A stretch of 64,000 nucleotides of DNA from JBHIFB01 sp046760905 (GCA_046760905.1 JBHIFB010000002.1:1-64000), one strand, 5' to 3'; shown: positions 9,077-18,876, counted from the first letter of the stretch. Numbers and translations are program-made. The notes: generated by a model not told the origin, from the sequence alone.

Positions 9077-9226
9077 TCGACACGAAAATGCTATTTTTGA
9101 AATAGGTGTAATGAATTAATTCGAAGGGAGATCGTAATTTTTTAACAGAAGAATAGGATTGCCTCAATTCTGCCGCATCTCTGGCAGAAAATTTGCACAT
9201 CTTTTAAAAAGAGTGTATACTTTCTC

Positions 9227-9255
9227 TTGAAAAGAAGCTTGATTTATTATACTAT
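9227..9255 (+). promoter_or_regulatory. Promoter of the mreB operon
   Basis: TTGAAA at 9227-9232 and TACTAT at 9250-9255 are separated by 17 nt in a strongly AT-rich stretch. An overlapping TATACT with a 15-nt spacer is an alternative -10. Transcription would begin about 45 nt before the mreB start. This is a consensus match only. Confidence 0.6.
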
Positions 9256-9309
9256 TATATTAACGCTAGCCACAAGAAAAAGAAAACTGTTTAGAGGGCA
9301 GCGAAAATA

Positions 9310-10356
9310 ATGGTTTTCTCGATTTTCAAATCAAAAAGGTTACTATCTTGTGAAATCGCCATAGATCTTGGAACCGCGAACACTCTTGCATACATTGGCG
9401 GGAGAGGTATAGTACTCAATGAGCCTTCTGTAGTGGCGATTGAGAAGGGAACCAGGAAAGTCATGGCGGTGGGACGCGAAGCGAAGAAGATGCTGGGCAA
9501 GACTCCTGGCGACGTGATTGCGATAAGGCCGCTCAAGGATGGAGTGATCGCGGACTTCGAGATAACCGAGAAAATGCTCGGTACTTTCATCAGAACGGTG
9601 CTGAAAGACAGGTTTCTGCCTCTGAGGCCGAAGCTCATAATTTGTGTTCCTTCAGGGATAACCGAGGTCGAAAAACGGGCGGTTAGGGATTCGGCAGAAT
9701 CGGCAGGAGCCAAAGAGGTTTATCTCGTTGCAGAACCAATGGCTGCGGCGATAGGCGTAGGTTTGCCAGTCGATACACCGTGCGGTAACATGGTCATAGA
9801 TATTGGTGGCGGTACAACTGAGATAGCAGTCATCGCTCTCTCCGGGATCGTCAGTAACACCTCGATACGCGAGGGTGGAGATGAGATGGACGAGGCTATC
9901 ATCCAGTTCTTGCGTAAGAACTATAATCTGCTGATCGGTGAGCAATCCGCGGAACAGATTAAGATTAACGTCGGCTCAGCCTGCCCATTTGGTGATGAAA
10001 GGGAGATGGAGGTGAAGGGCAGGGATATAATAACTGGTATTCCTAAGACGGTAATGGCACACTCGAGCGAGATCAGAGAAGCGATACAGGAACCGATCAC
10101 CTCTATCGTGAATGCGGTTCGGACTGCACTTGAAAAAACCCCACCGGAACTCGCATCGGATATCGTAGAGAGGGGCATAATCATGACCGGCGGAGGGGCT
10201 CAACTCAAAGGACTTGACCTGCTTCTACGGGAAGAGACCAACCTGTCCATCCACGTTGATGAAGAACCCCTGACATGTGTAGTGAGAGGTACCGGAAAAA
10301 TCCTCGATGATCCCGACAGATATTCATCTGTGCTGATGGACAGCACGATGGATTGA
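9310..10356 (+). CDS. mreB: Rod shape-determining protein MreB
   Basis: A 348-residue bacterial actin that forms membrane-associated filaments directing elongation-mode wall synthesis. The N-terminal phosphate-1 motif is EIAIDLGTANTLAYI. AVRDSAESAGAKEVYLVAEP and the phosphate-2 motif VIDIGGGTTEIAVIAL are intact. The adenosine motif appears as RGIIMTGGGAQLKGLD. Size is standard. It is the first gene of mreB-mreC-mreD-mrdA-rodA, and an AT-rich promoter lies upstream. Confidence 0.97.
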   Translation: MVFSIFKSKRLLSCEIAIDLGTANTLAYIGGRGIVLNEPSVVAIEKGTRKVMAVGREAKKMLGKTPGDVIAIRPLKDGVIADFEITEKMLGTFIRTVLKDRFLPLRPKLIICVPSGITEVEKRAVRDSAESAGAKEVYLVAEPMAAAIGVGLPVDTPCGNMVIDIGGGTTEIAVIALSGIVSNTSIREGGDEMDEAIIQFLRKNYNLLIGEQSAEQIKINVGSACPFGDEREMEVKGRDIITGIPKTVMAHSSEIREAIQEPITSIVNAVRTALEKTPPELASDIVERGIIMTGGGAQLKGLDLLLREETNLSIHVDEEPLTCVVRGTGKILDDPDRYSSVLMDSTMD

Positions 10357-10378
10357 GGGAGGTGCCCGGAGGATTCCG

Positions 10379-11251
10379 ATGGCCCGGCTTCTCTCCCTGA
10401 TCAGGTATTACAACGAGCTATCCATCTTCCTCCTGTTTTTTATCATCTGCCTTCTGCTCATTGCCATCCCCTCAAGGTTCAAATTGGATCATATAAAGAG
10501 ATTTAACAGGTATATCTTGAGCCCCGTTCAGATGACGACGGTTTATCTGGCATCAATCCATGATATGGAGGAGCAAATCGATTCCTTGCGGTCGGAAAAT
10601 GCCCGTCTCGCTCTGGAGTTGAGCAAGTCCCGAGACCTTCGGCGCGAAAACGATAGGCTTAAAAAGCTCCTTGAGTTCATCGAGGAAAGTGGAGTTGGGT
10701 TTCTCCCGGCACGGATCGTTTCCATATCGCTGAATGAGCCGCTTACGACGGTTCTTATCGATAAGGGTAGCGCTGATGGGATTTCGCCGTACTCACCGCT
10801 AATGACAACCGAAGGACTCGTAGGCAAGGTTCTGGAAGCGGATAAGCATACAAGCCTTGTCGAACTCTTCACACACCCGCAGTTCAGGGCTTCTGCAGTT
10901 GTACCATCGAAGGGGGAGATGGGAATCGTGAGATCGGCAGGTAGCACACTCCTTTTGACCGGCCTTTCCGCCAACACCAAAATAAATGAAGGTGACCGGG
11001 TCGTAACGAGTGGGATGGGAGGCGTCTATCCCGAAGGGATCCCCATAGGTGAAGTTGTGGAGGTTACCGAGGATGAGATCGGGATCGAAAAAGTCGCAAA
11101 AGTGCTGCCGTATATCTCCTTGTCCAGCTTATTCGAAGTCGCAGTTCTTCTGGATGAGGCTTACCTGGACAGCGACACGACCAAATTGAGGAGAGCACAA
11201 GGATCGCTCATGTGGTTGTGGGATGAAGGGAATGTTGAGGAGCGGAAGTGA
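10379..11251 (+). CDS. mreC: Rod shape-determining protein MreC
   Basis: A 290-residue bitopic protein with one N-terminal membrane segment (about residues 15-32, rich in Leu/Ile/Phe). A coiled coil follows around residues 60-100 (EEQIDSLRSENARLALELSK), then the beta-rich periplasmic MreC domain with VLIDKGSADGISPYSPLMT and GLVGKVLEADKHTSLVELFT. MreC links cytoplasmic MreB to PBP2 and RodA. The stop codon overlaps the GTG start of mreD. Confidence 0.93.
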   Translation: MARLLSLIRYYNELSIFLLFFIICLLLIAIPSRFKLDHIKRFNRYILSPVQMTTVYLASIHDMEEQIDSLRSENARLALELSKSRDLRRENDRLKKLLEFIEESGVGFLPARIVSISLNEPLTTVLIDKGSADGISPYSPLMTTEGLVGKVLEADKHTSLVELFTHPQFRASAVVPSKGEMGIVRSAGSTLLLTGLSANTKINEGDRVVTSGMGGVYPEGIPIGEVVEVTEDEIGIEKVAKVLPYISLSSLFEVAVLLDEAYLDSDTTKLRRAQGSLMWLWDEGNVEERK

Positions 11252-11760
11252 TATCACGCAAGCGGACTGTAGCACTCATATTTCTATTACTTCTCTGTCA
11301 GTTAGTAATAAGGCGAAAGATTTCCTATGTGAACGGTAGCACAGGACAGGTGCTAGGCCCTGACTTTCTGTTGCTTTCGGTTGTTTTCGCAGGGCTTGGG
11401 AGGGGGGTAGTATGGGGAGTGGTCACTGGATTCTTCATTGGCCTGGTGCAGGATTCATTCGCTCCGATGTACTTTGGAATGAATGCGCTCATTAAGGTGA
11501 TGGCCGGATTCGTCTCTGGAAGGGTTGGTGCCAGAGTGTTTCTTCACACTTCCTCAATTGTGTTTTTTCTTATCGTGGGTTTGAAATACCTGAATGATCT
11601 ACTTTGTTTTATGTTCGGTTACATGGATGGTTACAGGAACCCGGCGTCTCAGCTCTTATTTTTCTCACCCGGCTCGGCGCTATACACATCTATTACAGGG
11701 CTCATTCTGTTTTGGATTATGGTCTATCTGAATGAGACCCCGGGGCGAAGGCACAAGTAG
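11248..11760 (+). CDS. mreD: Rod shape-determining protein MreD
   Basis: A 170-residue integral membrane protein with about five hydrophobic segments, of typical MreD size and position. A central GFFIGLVQDSFAP element corresponds to the family's G-L-x-x-D motif. MreD is an essential membrane partner of MreC in the elongasome. GTG start at 11248 overlaps the mreC stop by four bases. Sequence conservation in this family is weak, so the call leans on topology and operon position. Confidence 0.87.
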   Translation: MISRKRTVALIFLLLLCQLVIRRKISYVNGSTGQVLGPDFLLLSVVFAGLGRGVVWGVVTGFFIGLVQDSFAPMYFGMNALIKVMAGFVSGRVGARVFLHTSSIVFFLIVGLKYLNDLLCFMFGYMDGYRNPASQLLFFSPGSALYTSITGLILFWIMVYLNETPGRRHK

Positions 11761-11764
11761 CGGG

Positions 11765-13594
11765 ATGGGAACAATGCGGAGAAGATACGAAATCGAAGGT
11801 CTGGATCAGAGAGCTCGGGTTGCATACATCATACTGTCTGTCGCATTCCTCTTTCTAGTACTGGTTTTTATGAGATTTCAACTCATGCGGAGCGGCGAAT
11901 TGAGACTTAAATCCGACGAGAACAGGCTGAGAGTGTTTCCTCTCATGCCACCTCGTGGTATCCTTCTGGATCGTTCTGGACGGATTCTGGCGGATAACAG
12001 ACCTTTCTATTCAGTTTCCCTTCGGCCGGGGAAGAGGGAGATTCTAAAAAGACAACTCTCAATAATAGCCAGGGTCTTCCCGGAATCTCATCTGGAGATC
12101 GAGAGGATTCTCAGCGAGGGGCGATTGTCATCCCTGCATCCGGTCAGGGTTTTGGAGAGGGTGAGTAACGAAGCCATTGCTGTTCTCGAGGAGCACAGGA
12201 ATATGCTCCCCGGTCTCAAGATTCAATCCGAGCCGCTGAGGCACTATCCCCACGGGGAAGCACTGGCCCATGTGTTGGGGTACGTGGGAAGGGTTTCCCA
12301 GAAGGAGATAAACAGTGATGATGGCCAAGAGTTCAAAGTCGGTGACTATATCGGGAGATCCGGAATCGAGGCTGAGTATGATGAGTTACTGAGGGGCAGG
12401 TGGGGTGCAAGCTATGTGGAGTTCGATGCGATGGGCAGAGAGGTTGGACCTTTCAAGGGAAAGGAGATCGAGAAACCAAAGGCCGGTGAGTCTCTAACAC
12501 TGACCATCGATCTCGATCTGCAGCTCGCAGCTGCTGAACTATTCCCCGAGGAAAAGAAGGGGGCTGTCATCTGCCTTGACCCGAGAAACGGGGAGGTGCT
12601 CGCACTATACTCCCAGCCTTCCTTCGACCCGAACGTTCTTTCCAGAGGTCTCAGCCCTCGTGAATGGAGCGCCATCTCAGGGAATCCGGAAAGCCCTCTC
12701 CTCAACAGGGCGATCCAAGCTACTTATCCGCCGGGTTCCACTTTCAAACCGATCACTGCTATCATAGCGATAGATAAAGGGCTCTTCGAAAGCAACATAC
12801 TAGAGTGCGTATGCTACGGGGGAATGCAGTTCGGAAGGCGGTGGTTCGGATGCTGGAAAGAGGGCGGCCATGGTCACATCGGATTCAAACAGGGACTTGC
12901 GCAATCGTGCGATGTCTATTTCTACAAGCTGGGTATAAGGGTCGGGCTAGAAACACTGACGGGGGGAGCTATTGGCCTGGGTCTCGGTGAACCTACGGGA
13001 GTTGATCTACCGGGCGAGGTGGCCGGTCTTATACCCACTTTGGAATGGTATGACACAGTCTATGGTCCCGGGAACTGGGGCAGGGGAGTCATCATGAACC
13101 TATCAATAGGGCAGGGGGAGATACTTGTCACACCGATTCAACTTGCTAGAGTATTCTCAATGATTGCCAACGGTGGTAGACTCATAGTTCCGCACCTGGT
13201 ATCCACTGATATGGACGACGAAGCAACCATGATGGAATTTTCTGATGAGAGGTCTATTGATCTTCTAAGGGAGTCTCTCGTTGAAGCTGTGAACGGAGAA
13301 AAAGCCACAGGGAAGCTTGCCGCATCCGGGATTGGCTCTTTCGTGGTGGCCGGGAAAACAGGTACGGCACAGAATCCAGTTGGCGAGGACCACGCTCTAT
13401 TCGTTGGGTATGCCCCGGCGGATGACCCTGAGATTCTCTGTGTCGCGGTGATAGAAGAAAGCGGGCATGGTGGGTCGGTGGCGGCTCCAATTGTTGGGGG
13501 ATTGATCAGACACTACAGTTCATTACATGGACTTATAGCCTCGGAGCACGGAAACGATGCCGACACGAACAAAGGCTCTCGGTGGGAAGGTTGA
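11765..13594 (+). CDS. mrdA: Penicillin-binding protein 2 (elongation transpeptidase)
   Basis: A class B PBP of about 609 residues that cross-links peptidoglycan during elongation with RodA. One N-terminal membrane segment is followed by the dimerisation domain (PPRGILLDRSGRILADNRPF). All three active-site motifs are present: SxxK in PPGSTFKPITAI, SxD in QSCDVYFY and KTGT in VAGKTGTAQNP. ATG 11765 comes right after the mreD stop; an ATG at 11732 inside mreD and one at 11774 are in frame too. The 3' end overlaps rodA by 38 nt. Confidence 0.95.
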   Translation: MGTMRRRYEIEGLDQRARVAYIILSVAFLFLVLVFMRFQLMRSGELRLKSDENRLRVFPLMPPRGILLDRSGRILADNRPFYSVSLRPGKREILKRQLSIIARVFPESHLEIERILSEGRLSSLHPVRVLERVSNEAIAVLEEHRNMLPGLKIQSEPLRHYPHGEALAHVLGYVGRVSQKEINSDDGQEFKVGDYIGRSGIEAEYDELLRGRWGASYVEFDAMGREVGPFKGKEIEKPKAGESLTLTIDLDLQLAAAELFPEEKKGAVICLDPRNGEVLALYSQPSFDPNVLSRGLSPREWSAISGNPESPLLNRAIQATYPPGSTFKPITAIIAIDKGLFESNILECVCYGGMQFGRRWFGCWKEGGHGHIGFKQGLAQSCDVYFYKLGIRVGLETLTGGAIGLGLGEPTGVDLPGEVAGLIPTLEWYDTVYGPGNWGRGVIMNLSIGQGEILVTPIQLARVFSMIANGGRLIVPHLVSTDMDDEATMMEFSDERSIDLLRESLVEAVNGEKATGKLAASGIGSFVVAGKTGTAQNPVGEDHALFVGYAPADDPEILCVAVIEESGHGGSVAAPIVGGLIRHYSSLHGLIASEHGNDADTNKGSRWEG

Positions 13595-14825
13595 TCTCGG
13601 TCCCTTCTTTGCAAGTCTGGTGCTTTCACTCATAGGAGTGCTTCTCATTTATTCTTCCGGGAAGCTTGAGTTCTCAGAGGCCTACCAGAACCTCTACAAG
13701 AAGCAGATACTATGGCTCATCATCGCCTTAATAGTCTCCTATCCCGTAATGAAGGTGAGCATCAAATCGTTGAGCGGTCTTTCCTATTTCCTGTACACGG
13801 CATCAGTGATGCTGCTCGTTATCGTTCTCGCTCTCCCCGGAAGCGGACCGCATCGCTGGATCAGACTCGGATCGATTCAGATCCAGCCCTCCGAGATTGC
13901 AAAGCTTTTAACGATCCTCGCCCTCGCGAGGTATCTGGGAAGGAAAAGACAGAGGCTCGAGCGACTAACGGATTTCCTTCTACCCCTGATAATCGCTGGG
14001 GTCCCGGCGTTTCTCATTCTTATAGAACCCGATCTCGGCACCGCCTTCGTTTTCATACCGATACTATTCGCCATGCTGTTCTGGTCTGGAGCGCGTCCAC
14101 TCTACCTTCTGTTTCTCGCAAGTCCTCTTTTGAGCCTCACATTCTCCTCTCTTAGCCTAATCGCACATTCACACGCGATCATTTATACGATCCTCTTCGC
14201 GCTTTTTTTCATCCTCCTGGTAATAGTCATTCTTTTGAGGAAGCCGTATTTTTTCGATGCACTCATCATAATCGCGATGAACATCGCTGTGGGTCTCCTC
14301 TACAAGCCTCTCTGGAACCATCTCGAGGCGTATCAGAAAAAAAGGCTATTAGCGTTTCTCGGCCTGGACTCGGATCCGCTGGGAATCGACTGGCAGAGGA
14401 TCCAGTCTCAAGTTGCAATAGGCTCGGGGGGATTCTGGGGGAAGGGTTTTCTAGAAGGAACACAAAAGAAACTGGCCTTTCTCCCTGAGCAGCACACGGA
14501 TTTCATCTTCTCAATAGTCGGTGAAGAGATGGGATTCATCGGGGTATTCATCATCCTGCTGCTTTACTACTTTTTGCTCTCAAGATCCCTGTACATAGCA
14601 CGCACCGCCCCGACACCATTCTCGAGCAGTGTTTCGATGGGCATAGCAGCGCTTATCTTTACCCATGTCTTCGTCAACATCACGATGGTTACCGGATATC
14701 TACCTGTGATAGGCCTTCCGGTCCCATTTCTGAGCTACGGAGGCTCTTCACTCGTGATGTTTTTTGTGGCCATTTGGCTTCTTGAGAGAATGAGCCTCGA
14801 GAAGACCCACATTTGGCTGAGGTAG
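13557..14825 (+). CDS. rodA: Peptidoglycan glycosyltransferase RodA (SEDS family)
   Basis: A 422-residue polytopic membrane protein of the SEDS family, which polymerises lipid II glycan strands with PBP2. About ten hydrophobic segments are visible. Conserved elements include GSGPHRWIRLGSIQIQPSEI, LILIEPDLGTAFVFIPI with the essential Asp, GSGGFWGKGFLEGTQ, FLPEQHTDFIFSIVGEE and LPVPFLSYGGSSL near the C-terminus. It closes the mre operon. The start is inside mrdA, implying coupling. Confidence 0.95.
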   Translation: MPTRTKALGGKVDLGPFFASLVLSLIGVLLIYSSGKLEFSEAYQNLYKKQILWLIIALIVSYPVMKVSIKSLSGLSYFLYTASVMLLVIVLALPGSGPHRWIRLGSIQIQPSEIAKLLTILALARYLGRKRQRLERLTDFLLPLIIAGVPAFLILIEPDLGTAFVFIPILFAMLFWSGARPLYLLFLASPLLSLTFSSLSLIAHSHAIIYTILFALFFILLVIVILLRKPYFFDALIIIAMNIAVGLLYKPLWNHLEAYQKKRLLAFLGLDSDPLGIDWQRIQSQVAIGSGGFWGKGFLEGTQKKLAFLPEQHTDFIFSIVGEEMGFIGVFIILLLYYFLLSRSLYIARTAPTPFSSSVSMGIAALIFTHVFVNITMVTGYLPVIGLPVPFLSYGGSSLVMFFVAIWLLERMSLEKTHIWLR

Positions 14826-14929
14826 AACTGCTCACTAAAAGCACTCTTTTTTCTTAAAGATTTGGCCTCTTCTCTGTTCTACGCGTGAAAAGGGCCGTAT
14901 GAGCCCGAAGTTGCGTATAATCTATAGCC

Positions 14930-14958
14930 TTGACAAATATGACAAAATTTAGTATCAT
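14930..14958 (+). promoter_or_regulatory. Strong sigma70-type promoter facing a gene-free stretch
   Basis: TTGACA at 14930-14935 and TATCAT at 14953-14958 are separated by exactly 17 nt. The nearest start codon of a recognisable gene is about 390 nt downstream, and that gene has its own promoter at 15249-15277. It could make an RNA or a long leader, or be left from a lost gene. Confidence 0.5.
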
Positions 14959-15248
14959 TTCTATTGAAAGACACAATATCTTGAGGATTTTTTGTTACAC
15001 ACATTGCTGAGATTGTGGTCAAGTTTCGGTTTCATTTTTGCATTAAGTTTCTGTAACTCTTCTATGGTGCAAGAAGGGATAATATCCCATTGATGAACTC
15101 TGCCTTAATATTGGGATTTAGGCTAGGGATGAATCCAAGCCAGATGTCCCTTCTTTCTCTCAATAAGTCGGAAATTGTGCAGTAGTATATGAGAATCTGT
15201 AACTTAAAGGGGGTGATAACGGATTATTTGATTGTGTGAGATAACCGC
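14959..15248 (+). other. Intergenic stretch without a recognisable gene; possible RNA or lost gene
   Basis: About 290 nt lie between two consensus promoters. No open reading frame of useful length with a ribosome site is visible on either strand. There is a short inverted repeat, GGGATA/TATCCC, around 15077-15089, and no clear terminator. I cannot assign a known RNA family by eye. It may be the transcribed leader of the regulator gene, a small RNA, or eroded coding sequence. Confidence 0.3.
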
Positions 15249-15277
15249 TTGACCTGAAAAGGAAAAAGTGATATAAT
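15249..15277 (+). promoter_or_regulatory. Promoter of the NtrC-type regulator gene
   Basis: TTGACC at 15249-15254 and a perfect TATAAT at 15272-15277 are spaced by 17 nt. Transcription would start near 15284, about 64 nt before the ATG. This is the closest match to the sigma70 consensus in the window. Confidence 0.75.
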
Positions 15278-15347
15278 CTTTGTTGAGAGGCGTAAAAATC
15301 CGGGGCAAAATTAACCAAAGTCTATCATTTCCAGAAGAGGGGTCGTG

Positions 15348-16691
15348 ATGAAAAAACGAATAATTGTGGTAGACGACGAGCCACGAATCTCAAATTCGCT
15401 TGAGATGATCCTCTCAGAGAAGGGCTACGACGTCACGAAAGCCTCGAGTGGAAAGGAAGCTATCGATCTTATCAATAGAGAGGATTACGACCTTCTGATC
15501 GCAGACCTAATCCTGCCAGGTATGACGGGTCTCGAGCTACTCAAGAGCGTGAAGAAATCCCATCCAATGCTCCCGGTTTTCATCGTCACTACGTTTGCGA
15601 CCATCAACGCAGCTGTTCTTGCAATGAAGGAGGGGGCAGAGGATTTTGTCACGAAGCCTATCCTGGAGAGCGAGATAAAACTCAAGATCGACAGAACCAT
15701 CGAGAGATATCAGGTTCTGCAGGAGAATATCAGGCTTCGGGAGGAAGTCAGGGCCAAGTACAGCAGCGAGGAGCATGGCTTCACGAGCGGTGTAATGCAC
15801 GATATCTACAGAAAGATAGAAGAGTACAGCAAGAACGAGAGGCCCGTATTCGTGATCGGAGAGAACGGCACGGGTAAAGAAACGATCGCTAAGAGCATTC
15901 ATTTCAACAGTGCCAGAAGTCGGAAACCTTTCATAAAGGTTGATGTGAGCATCATCCCCAAGAACATTCAGGTGAAGAAAATCTTTGGGGGGCTCGCGGG
16001 AGGTAGGGGTATCAGGGAAGTGGTGGTTCCAGGTGAAGTCGATCTGGCGAACGAAGGATCCATTTACTTCGAACACATTGAACAGCTTCAGCCGGAGAGC
16101 CAGAAGAGGCTACTCAGGTTGATGCTGGAGGGTAAGATTGATAGAGCAGGAGACGGAAGCATTATCGACACTCTCGATGTAAGAGTCATCTGCTCTTCCT
16201 CGGTTGACCTTACACGTCGCATGGAAGAGGGAAAGTTCAAAACTGATCTCTGGCAGCATCTCATGCAGGCACCAATCATGGTTCCTCCCCTTCGCGATAG
16301 GAAGGAAGACATCCTATCACTCGTGACTACATTCATCAACAAGTGGAGCGAGAACCATCACAAGCCGGTGAAGCAGATCTCACAGGAGGCGCTCGAGTTG
16401 CTCTACGCATACCACTGGCCGGGGAACATAAGGGAACTTGAAAACGTCGTAGAGCGTGCCGTTCTTCTGGCTAAGGGCGAGGAGATTGAACCCGACAATC
16501 TTCTGATCAACATTGTCCGATTGAGAGAACAGGATGCGGGGCTCAGGCTGCTTTCCCTTGAGGCTATGGAGAAACAGCACATTGCCCGCGTTCTTGAATA
16601 CACTAACTGGAACAAAACCAGGGCATCACAGATCCTCGGCATAAACAGAAAGACGCTCCTTGAAAAGAGGAAGAAGTTCAACCTGAAATAA
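15348..16691 (+). CDS. NtrC-type response regulator with degenerate AAA+ domain
   Basis: A 447-residue protein with three parts. A receiver domain covers residues 1-115 (acidic pocket VVDDE, phospho-Asp near 53 in IADLILPG, Lys in VTKPI). An AAA+ domain covers about 145-375 with Walker A GENGTGKE at 171-178. A Fis-type helix-turn-helix is at the C-terminus (NKTRASQILGINRKTLLEKR). Two features of sigma54 activators are missing. The GAFTGA loop region (about 213-225) reads KIFGGLAGGRGIREV, and Walker B, normally TLFLDE, reads SIYFEH. It probably regulates sigma70 promoters or acts without ATP hydrolysis. ATG 15348 fits the AGAGGGG site better than GTG 15345. No sensor kinase is adjacent. Confidence 0.88.
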   Translation: MKKRIIVVDDEPRISNSLEMILSEKGYDVTKASSGKEAIDLINREDYDLLIADLILPGMTGLELLKSVKKSHPMLPVFIVTTFATINAAVLAMKEGAEDFVTKPILESEIKLKIDRTIERYQVLQENIRLREEVRAKYSSEEHGFTSGVMHDIYRKIEEYSKNERPVFVIGENGTGKETIAKSIHFNSARSRKPFIKVDVSIIPKNIQVKKIFGGLAGGRGIREVVVPGEVDLANEGSIYFEHIEQLQPESQKRLLRLMLEGKIDRAGDGSIIDTLDVRVICSSSVDLTRRMEEGKFKTDLWQHLMQAPIMVPPLRDRKEDILSLVTTFINKWSENHHKPVKQISQEALELLYAYHWPGNIRELENVVERAVLLAKGEEIEPDNLLINIVRLREQDAGLRLLSLEAMEKQHIARVLEYTNWNKTRASQILGINRKTLLEKRKKFNLK

Positions 16692-16744
16692 AGAAGCCGA
16701 CTAAAACTGGGGAATGAGCGCAGTGTGGTGAGGTCGGGTAGCGA

Positions 16745-16790
16745 GAGGCATACGTCACCTTGAATTTTTAGTGATAATGCCTCATTTTTA
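16745..16790 (+). terminator. Probable rho-independent terminator after the regulator gene
   Basis: GAGGCAT at 16745-16751 pairs with ATGCCTC at 16777-16783, with inner CAC/GTG pairing possible, and is followed by ATTTTTATAT. The loop is long, so the structure is moderate in strength. It separates the regulator gene from ssb. Confidence 0.55.
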
Positions 16791-16862
16791 TATCTGCGTG
16801 TTTATTTCATAAGGGCTCTCTGGAACAAACAGGGAGGGAAAAAGAGGAAAGTGAGGGGGACC

Positions 16863-17279
16863 ATGGCAAACCGTGGATTGAACAAGGTTATGCTGATAGG
16901 AAACCTCGGGGCCGATCCGGACTTCAGGGCGACTCCTTCCGGTACCTCGGTTGCGACATTCAACGTTGCAACAACTGAGATGTGGACGAACCGGGAAGGG
17001 CAGCAGGAACAGAGGACTGAATGGCACAGGATTGTGACCTGGGGAAGACTCGCGGAGGTATCAAGGGACTACCTGAAGAAAGGCAAACAGGTCTACATCG
17101 AGGGTAGATTGCAGACCCGCTCGTGGGAGGACAGGGATGGTCAGAAACGTTACACAACGGAAGTAGTGGCCAACCAGATGCTCATGCTCGGGCGGATATC
17201 TCCTGAGGAAGCCGAGGTGAAGGAGGTAGGGCAACCTGAACCTTTTCCACTCAAGAATGGGGATGAACTGCCTTTCTGA
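16863..17279 (+). CDS. ssb: Single-stranded DNA-binding protein
   Basis: A 138-residue SSB with an OB fold that coats single-stranded DNA in replication and repair. The start [20 protein letters not shown] is diagnostic. [15 protein letters not shown] and [17 protein letters not shown] continue the OB domain. The short tail ends GDELPF, an acidic tip of the kind that recruits partner proteins. ATG 16863 is chosen because AGGGGGA lies just upstream; GTG 16851 would sit on that ribosome site. Confidence 0.96.
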   Translation: MANRGLNKVMLIGNLGADPDFRATPSGTSVATFNVATTEMWTNREGQQEQRTEWHRIVTWGRLAEVSRDYLKKGKQVYIEGRLQTRSWEDRDGQKRYTTEVVANQMLMLGRISPEEAEVKEVGQPEPFPLKNGDELPF

Positions 17280-17325
17280 TAGCTGCCTCCCGCGACACAC
17301 CATTCGGCAGTGAAGGTTTATTAGA

Positions 17326-18876
17326 ATGCCAGAATCGAACATCATCGAAGTCGCCCTGGTGTATCCGAACACTTATGCTGTCGGGATGGCAAGCCTGGGG
17401 TTTCGGACGGTTTACGCTCTGCTCAGTTCCCGTGAGAACGTATCCTGCGAGCGCGCCTTCACAAAAACGGGACCCTCTCAAGAAGTCTCCAGGACGCTGG
17501 AAGGTCAGAGAAGGCTAGATGAATTCGATATCGTAGCCTTCTCGATCTCCTATGAAAATGACCTCCCTCATCTCGTAGGCGCTCTTTCCTCATCTGGAAT
17601 ATCGCCTTTTCGCGATGAAAGAGATCCCGGTTCCCCCCTCATCATAGCTGGTGGACCATTCGTGTTGATAAATCCCGAACCGCTGGCCCCGCTTGTCGAT
17701 GTGCTCTTCATCGGCGAGGGTGAAGTGTTACTCCCTGATTTCTGTGACGTGCTGGACGCCGCTTCAGGTGCAGTTGACTGTAAGGATGCAATAATAAACG
17801 AACTGAAAGGGAGGGAAGGGTTCTATGTTCCATCCGATCAGGGTGCATCGTCTCAAGCGATGGTGAAACGTGTATACCTGAGTGATTTCGACAAATACGT
17901 ATGGAAAGAGGAGCAGCTCGTGGCCCCTGATTCACACTTTGGCGATGCGTATCTCATCGAGGTGGGGCGTGGATGCCCCAGGAAATGCAGATTCTGCGCG
18001 GCAAGGAGCATTTATAGCCCTGTAAGATACCGTACTATAGAATCGATCGACGAAGAGATAGGACGAATAGGACCAGAGCCGAACGGCGTGGGCTTTTTGG
18101 GTGCGTCTCTTTCCGATTACAACCAGTTGCGGGAGGTTGTGCTCGAAGCGCAGGCATCGGGACATTCCGTTCAGACATCCTCGCTCAGGATGGATATGCT
18201 CTCCTCTGGCTTGCTCGATATCCTGAGGGAGTGCGGCGTGCGGACCATCACCACTGCCCCTGAGGCGGGCTCTGAGAGATTGAGACGGGTGCTGAGGAAG
18301 GATCTGAAGGAAGGTGCGATACTCAGCTCTGCCGAAAGGATCGGTGAAGCCGGCTTCCCTCAGCTCAAGCTCTACTTCATGATCGGGCTTCCAGGCGAAA
18401 CCGATCGTGACATGGTAGATCTGGCAATGCTCATTCTGAGAATCGATGAGAGGATCAAGAAGGCAAAGGGCAGAACGAAAATCACAGCTTGCCTCTCCCC
18501 GTTCGTTCCAAAGCCATGGACGCCATTTCAGTGGGCAGCATTTGAACGGTCCGCCCTGCTTCGGGAGAGGATGCAGATTGTGAGACGGCTTGTAAAGGGA
18601 AGGGTTAAGGTGAAAGCCGACTCGACGAGCGGTGCTGCCTATCAGGCTCTTTTATCGAGAGGGGACCATCGTGTTGGCAGAGCATTGGCTCATTCCGTGA
18701 CCGAGGGTAAATCAGTCAGTTCAGCATTGAAAGATGCCGGGCTATCGAAGGCATGGTACCTTCACAGGGAGAGGGATAAGGATGAAGCTTTCCCATGGGA
18801 TTTCATAGATCATGGGATAGAGAAGGAATGTCTCTTACAGGAATGGGAGAAGGCGAAGAGAGAGGCCTCAGGCTGA
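17326..18876 (+). CDS. B12-binding-domain radical SAM protein
   Basis: A 516-residue radical SAM enzyme. The N-terminal half (about 1-190) resembles a cobalamin-binding domain, with [18 protein letters not shown] and [18 protein letters not shown]. The [4Fe-4S]-SAM motif CxxxCxxC is in [18 protein letters not shown] near residue 215. [20 protein letters not shown] is another family element, and [11 protein letters not shown] resembles the conserved end of the TIGR03960-like group. The reaction is unknown. The 3' end overlaps the convergent rpmB by nine bases. Confidence 0.88.
   Translation: MPESNIIEVALVYPNTYAVGMASLGFRTVYALLSSRENVSCERAFTKTGPSQEVSRTLEGQRRLDEFDIVAFSISYENDLPHLVGALSSSGISPFRDERDPGSPLIIAGGPFVLINPEPLAPLVDVLFIGEGEVLLPDFCDVLDAASGAVDCKDAIINELKGREGFYVPSDQGASSQAMVKRVYLSDFDKYVWKEEQLVAPDSHFGDAYLIEVGRGCPRKCRFCAARSIYSPVRYRTIESIDEEIGRIGPEPNGVGFLGASLSDYNQLREVVLEAQASGHSVQTSSLRMDMLSSGLLDILRECGVRTITTAPEAGSERLRRVLRKDLKEGAILSSAERIGEAGFPQLKLYFMIGLPGETDRDMVDLAMLILRIDERIKKAKGRTKITACLSPFVPKPWTPFQWAAFERSALLRERMQIVRRLVKGRVKVKADSTSGAAYQALLSRGDHRVGRALAHSVTEGKSVSSALKDAGLSKAWYLHRERDKDEAFPWDFIDHGIEKECLLQEWEKAKREASG

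Noticed and set aside
15000..15100. Possible sigma54 promoter (TTTCATTTTTGCATT-like) upstream of the NtrC-type regulator
   Set aside because: The conserved GG of the -24 element is missing and the spacing does not fit; a sigma70 promoter explains expression better.
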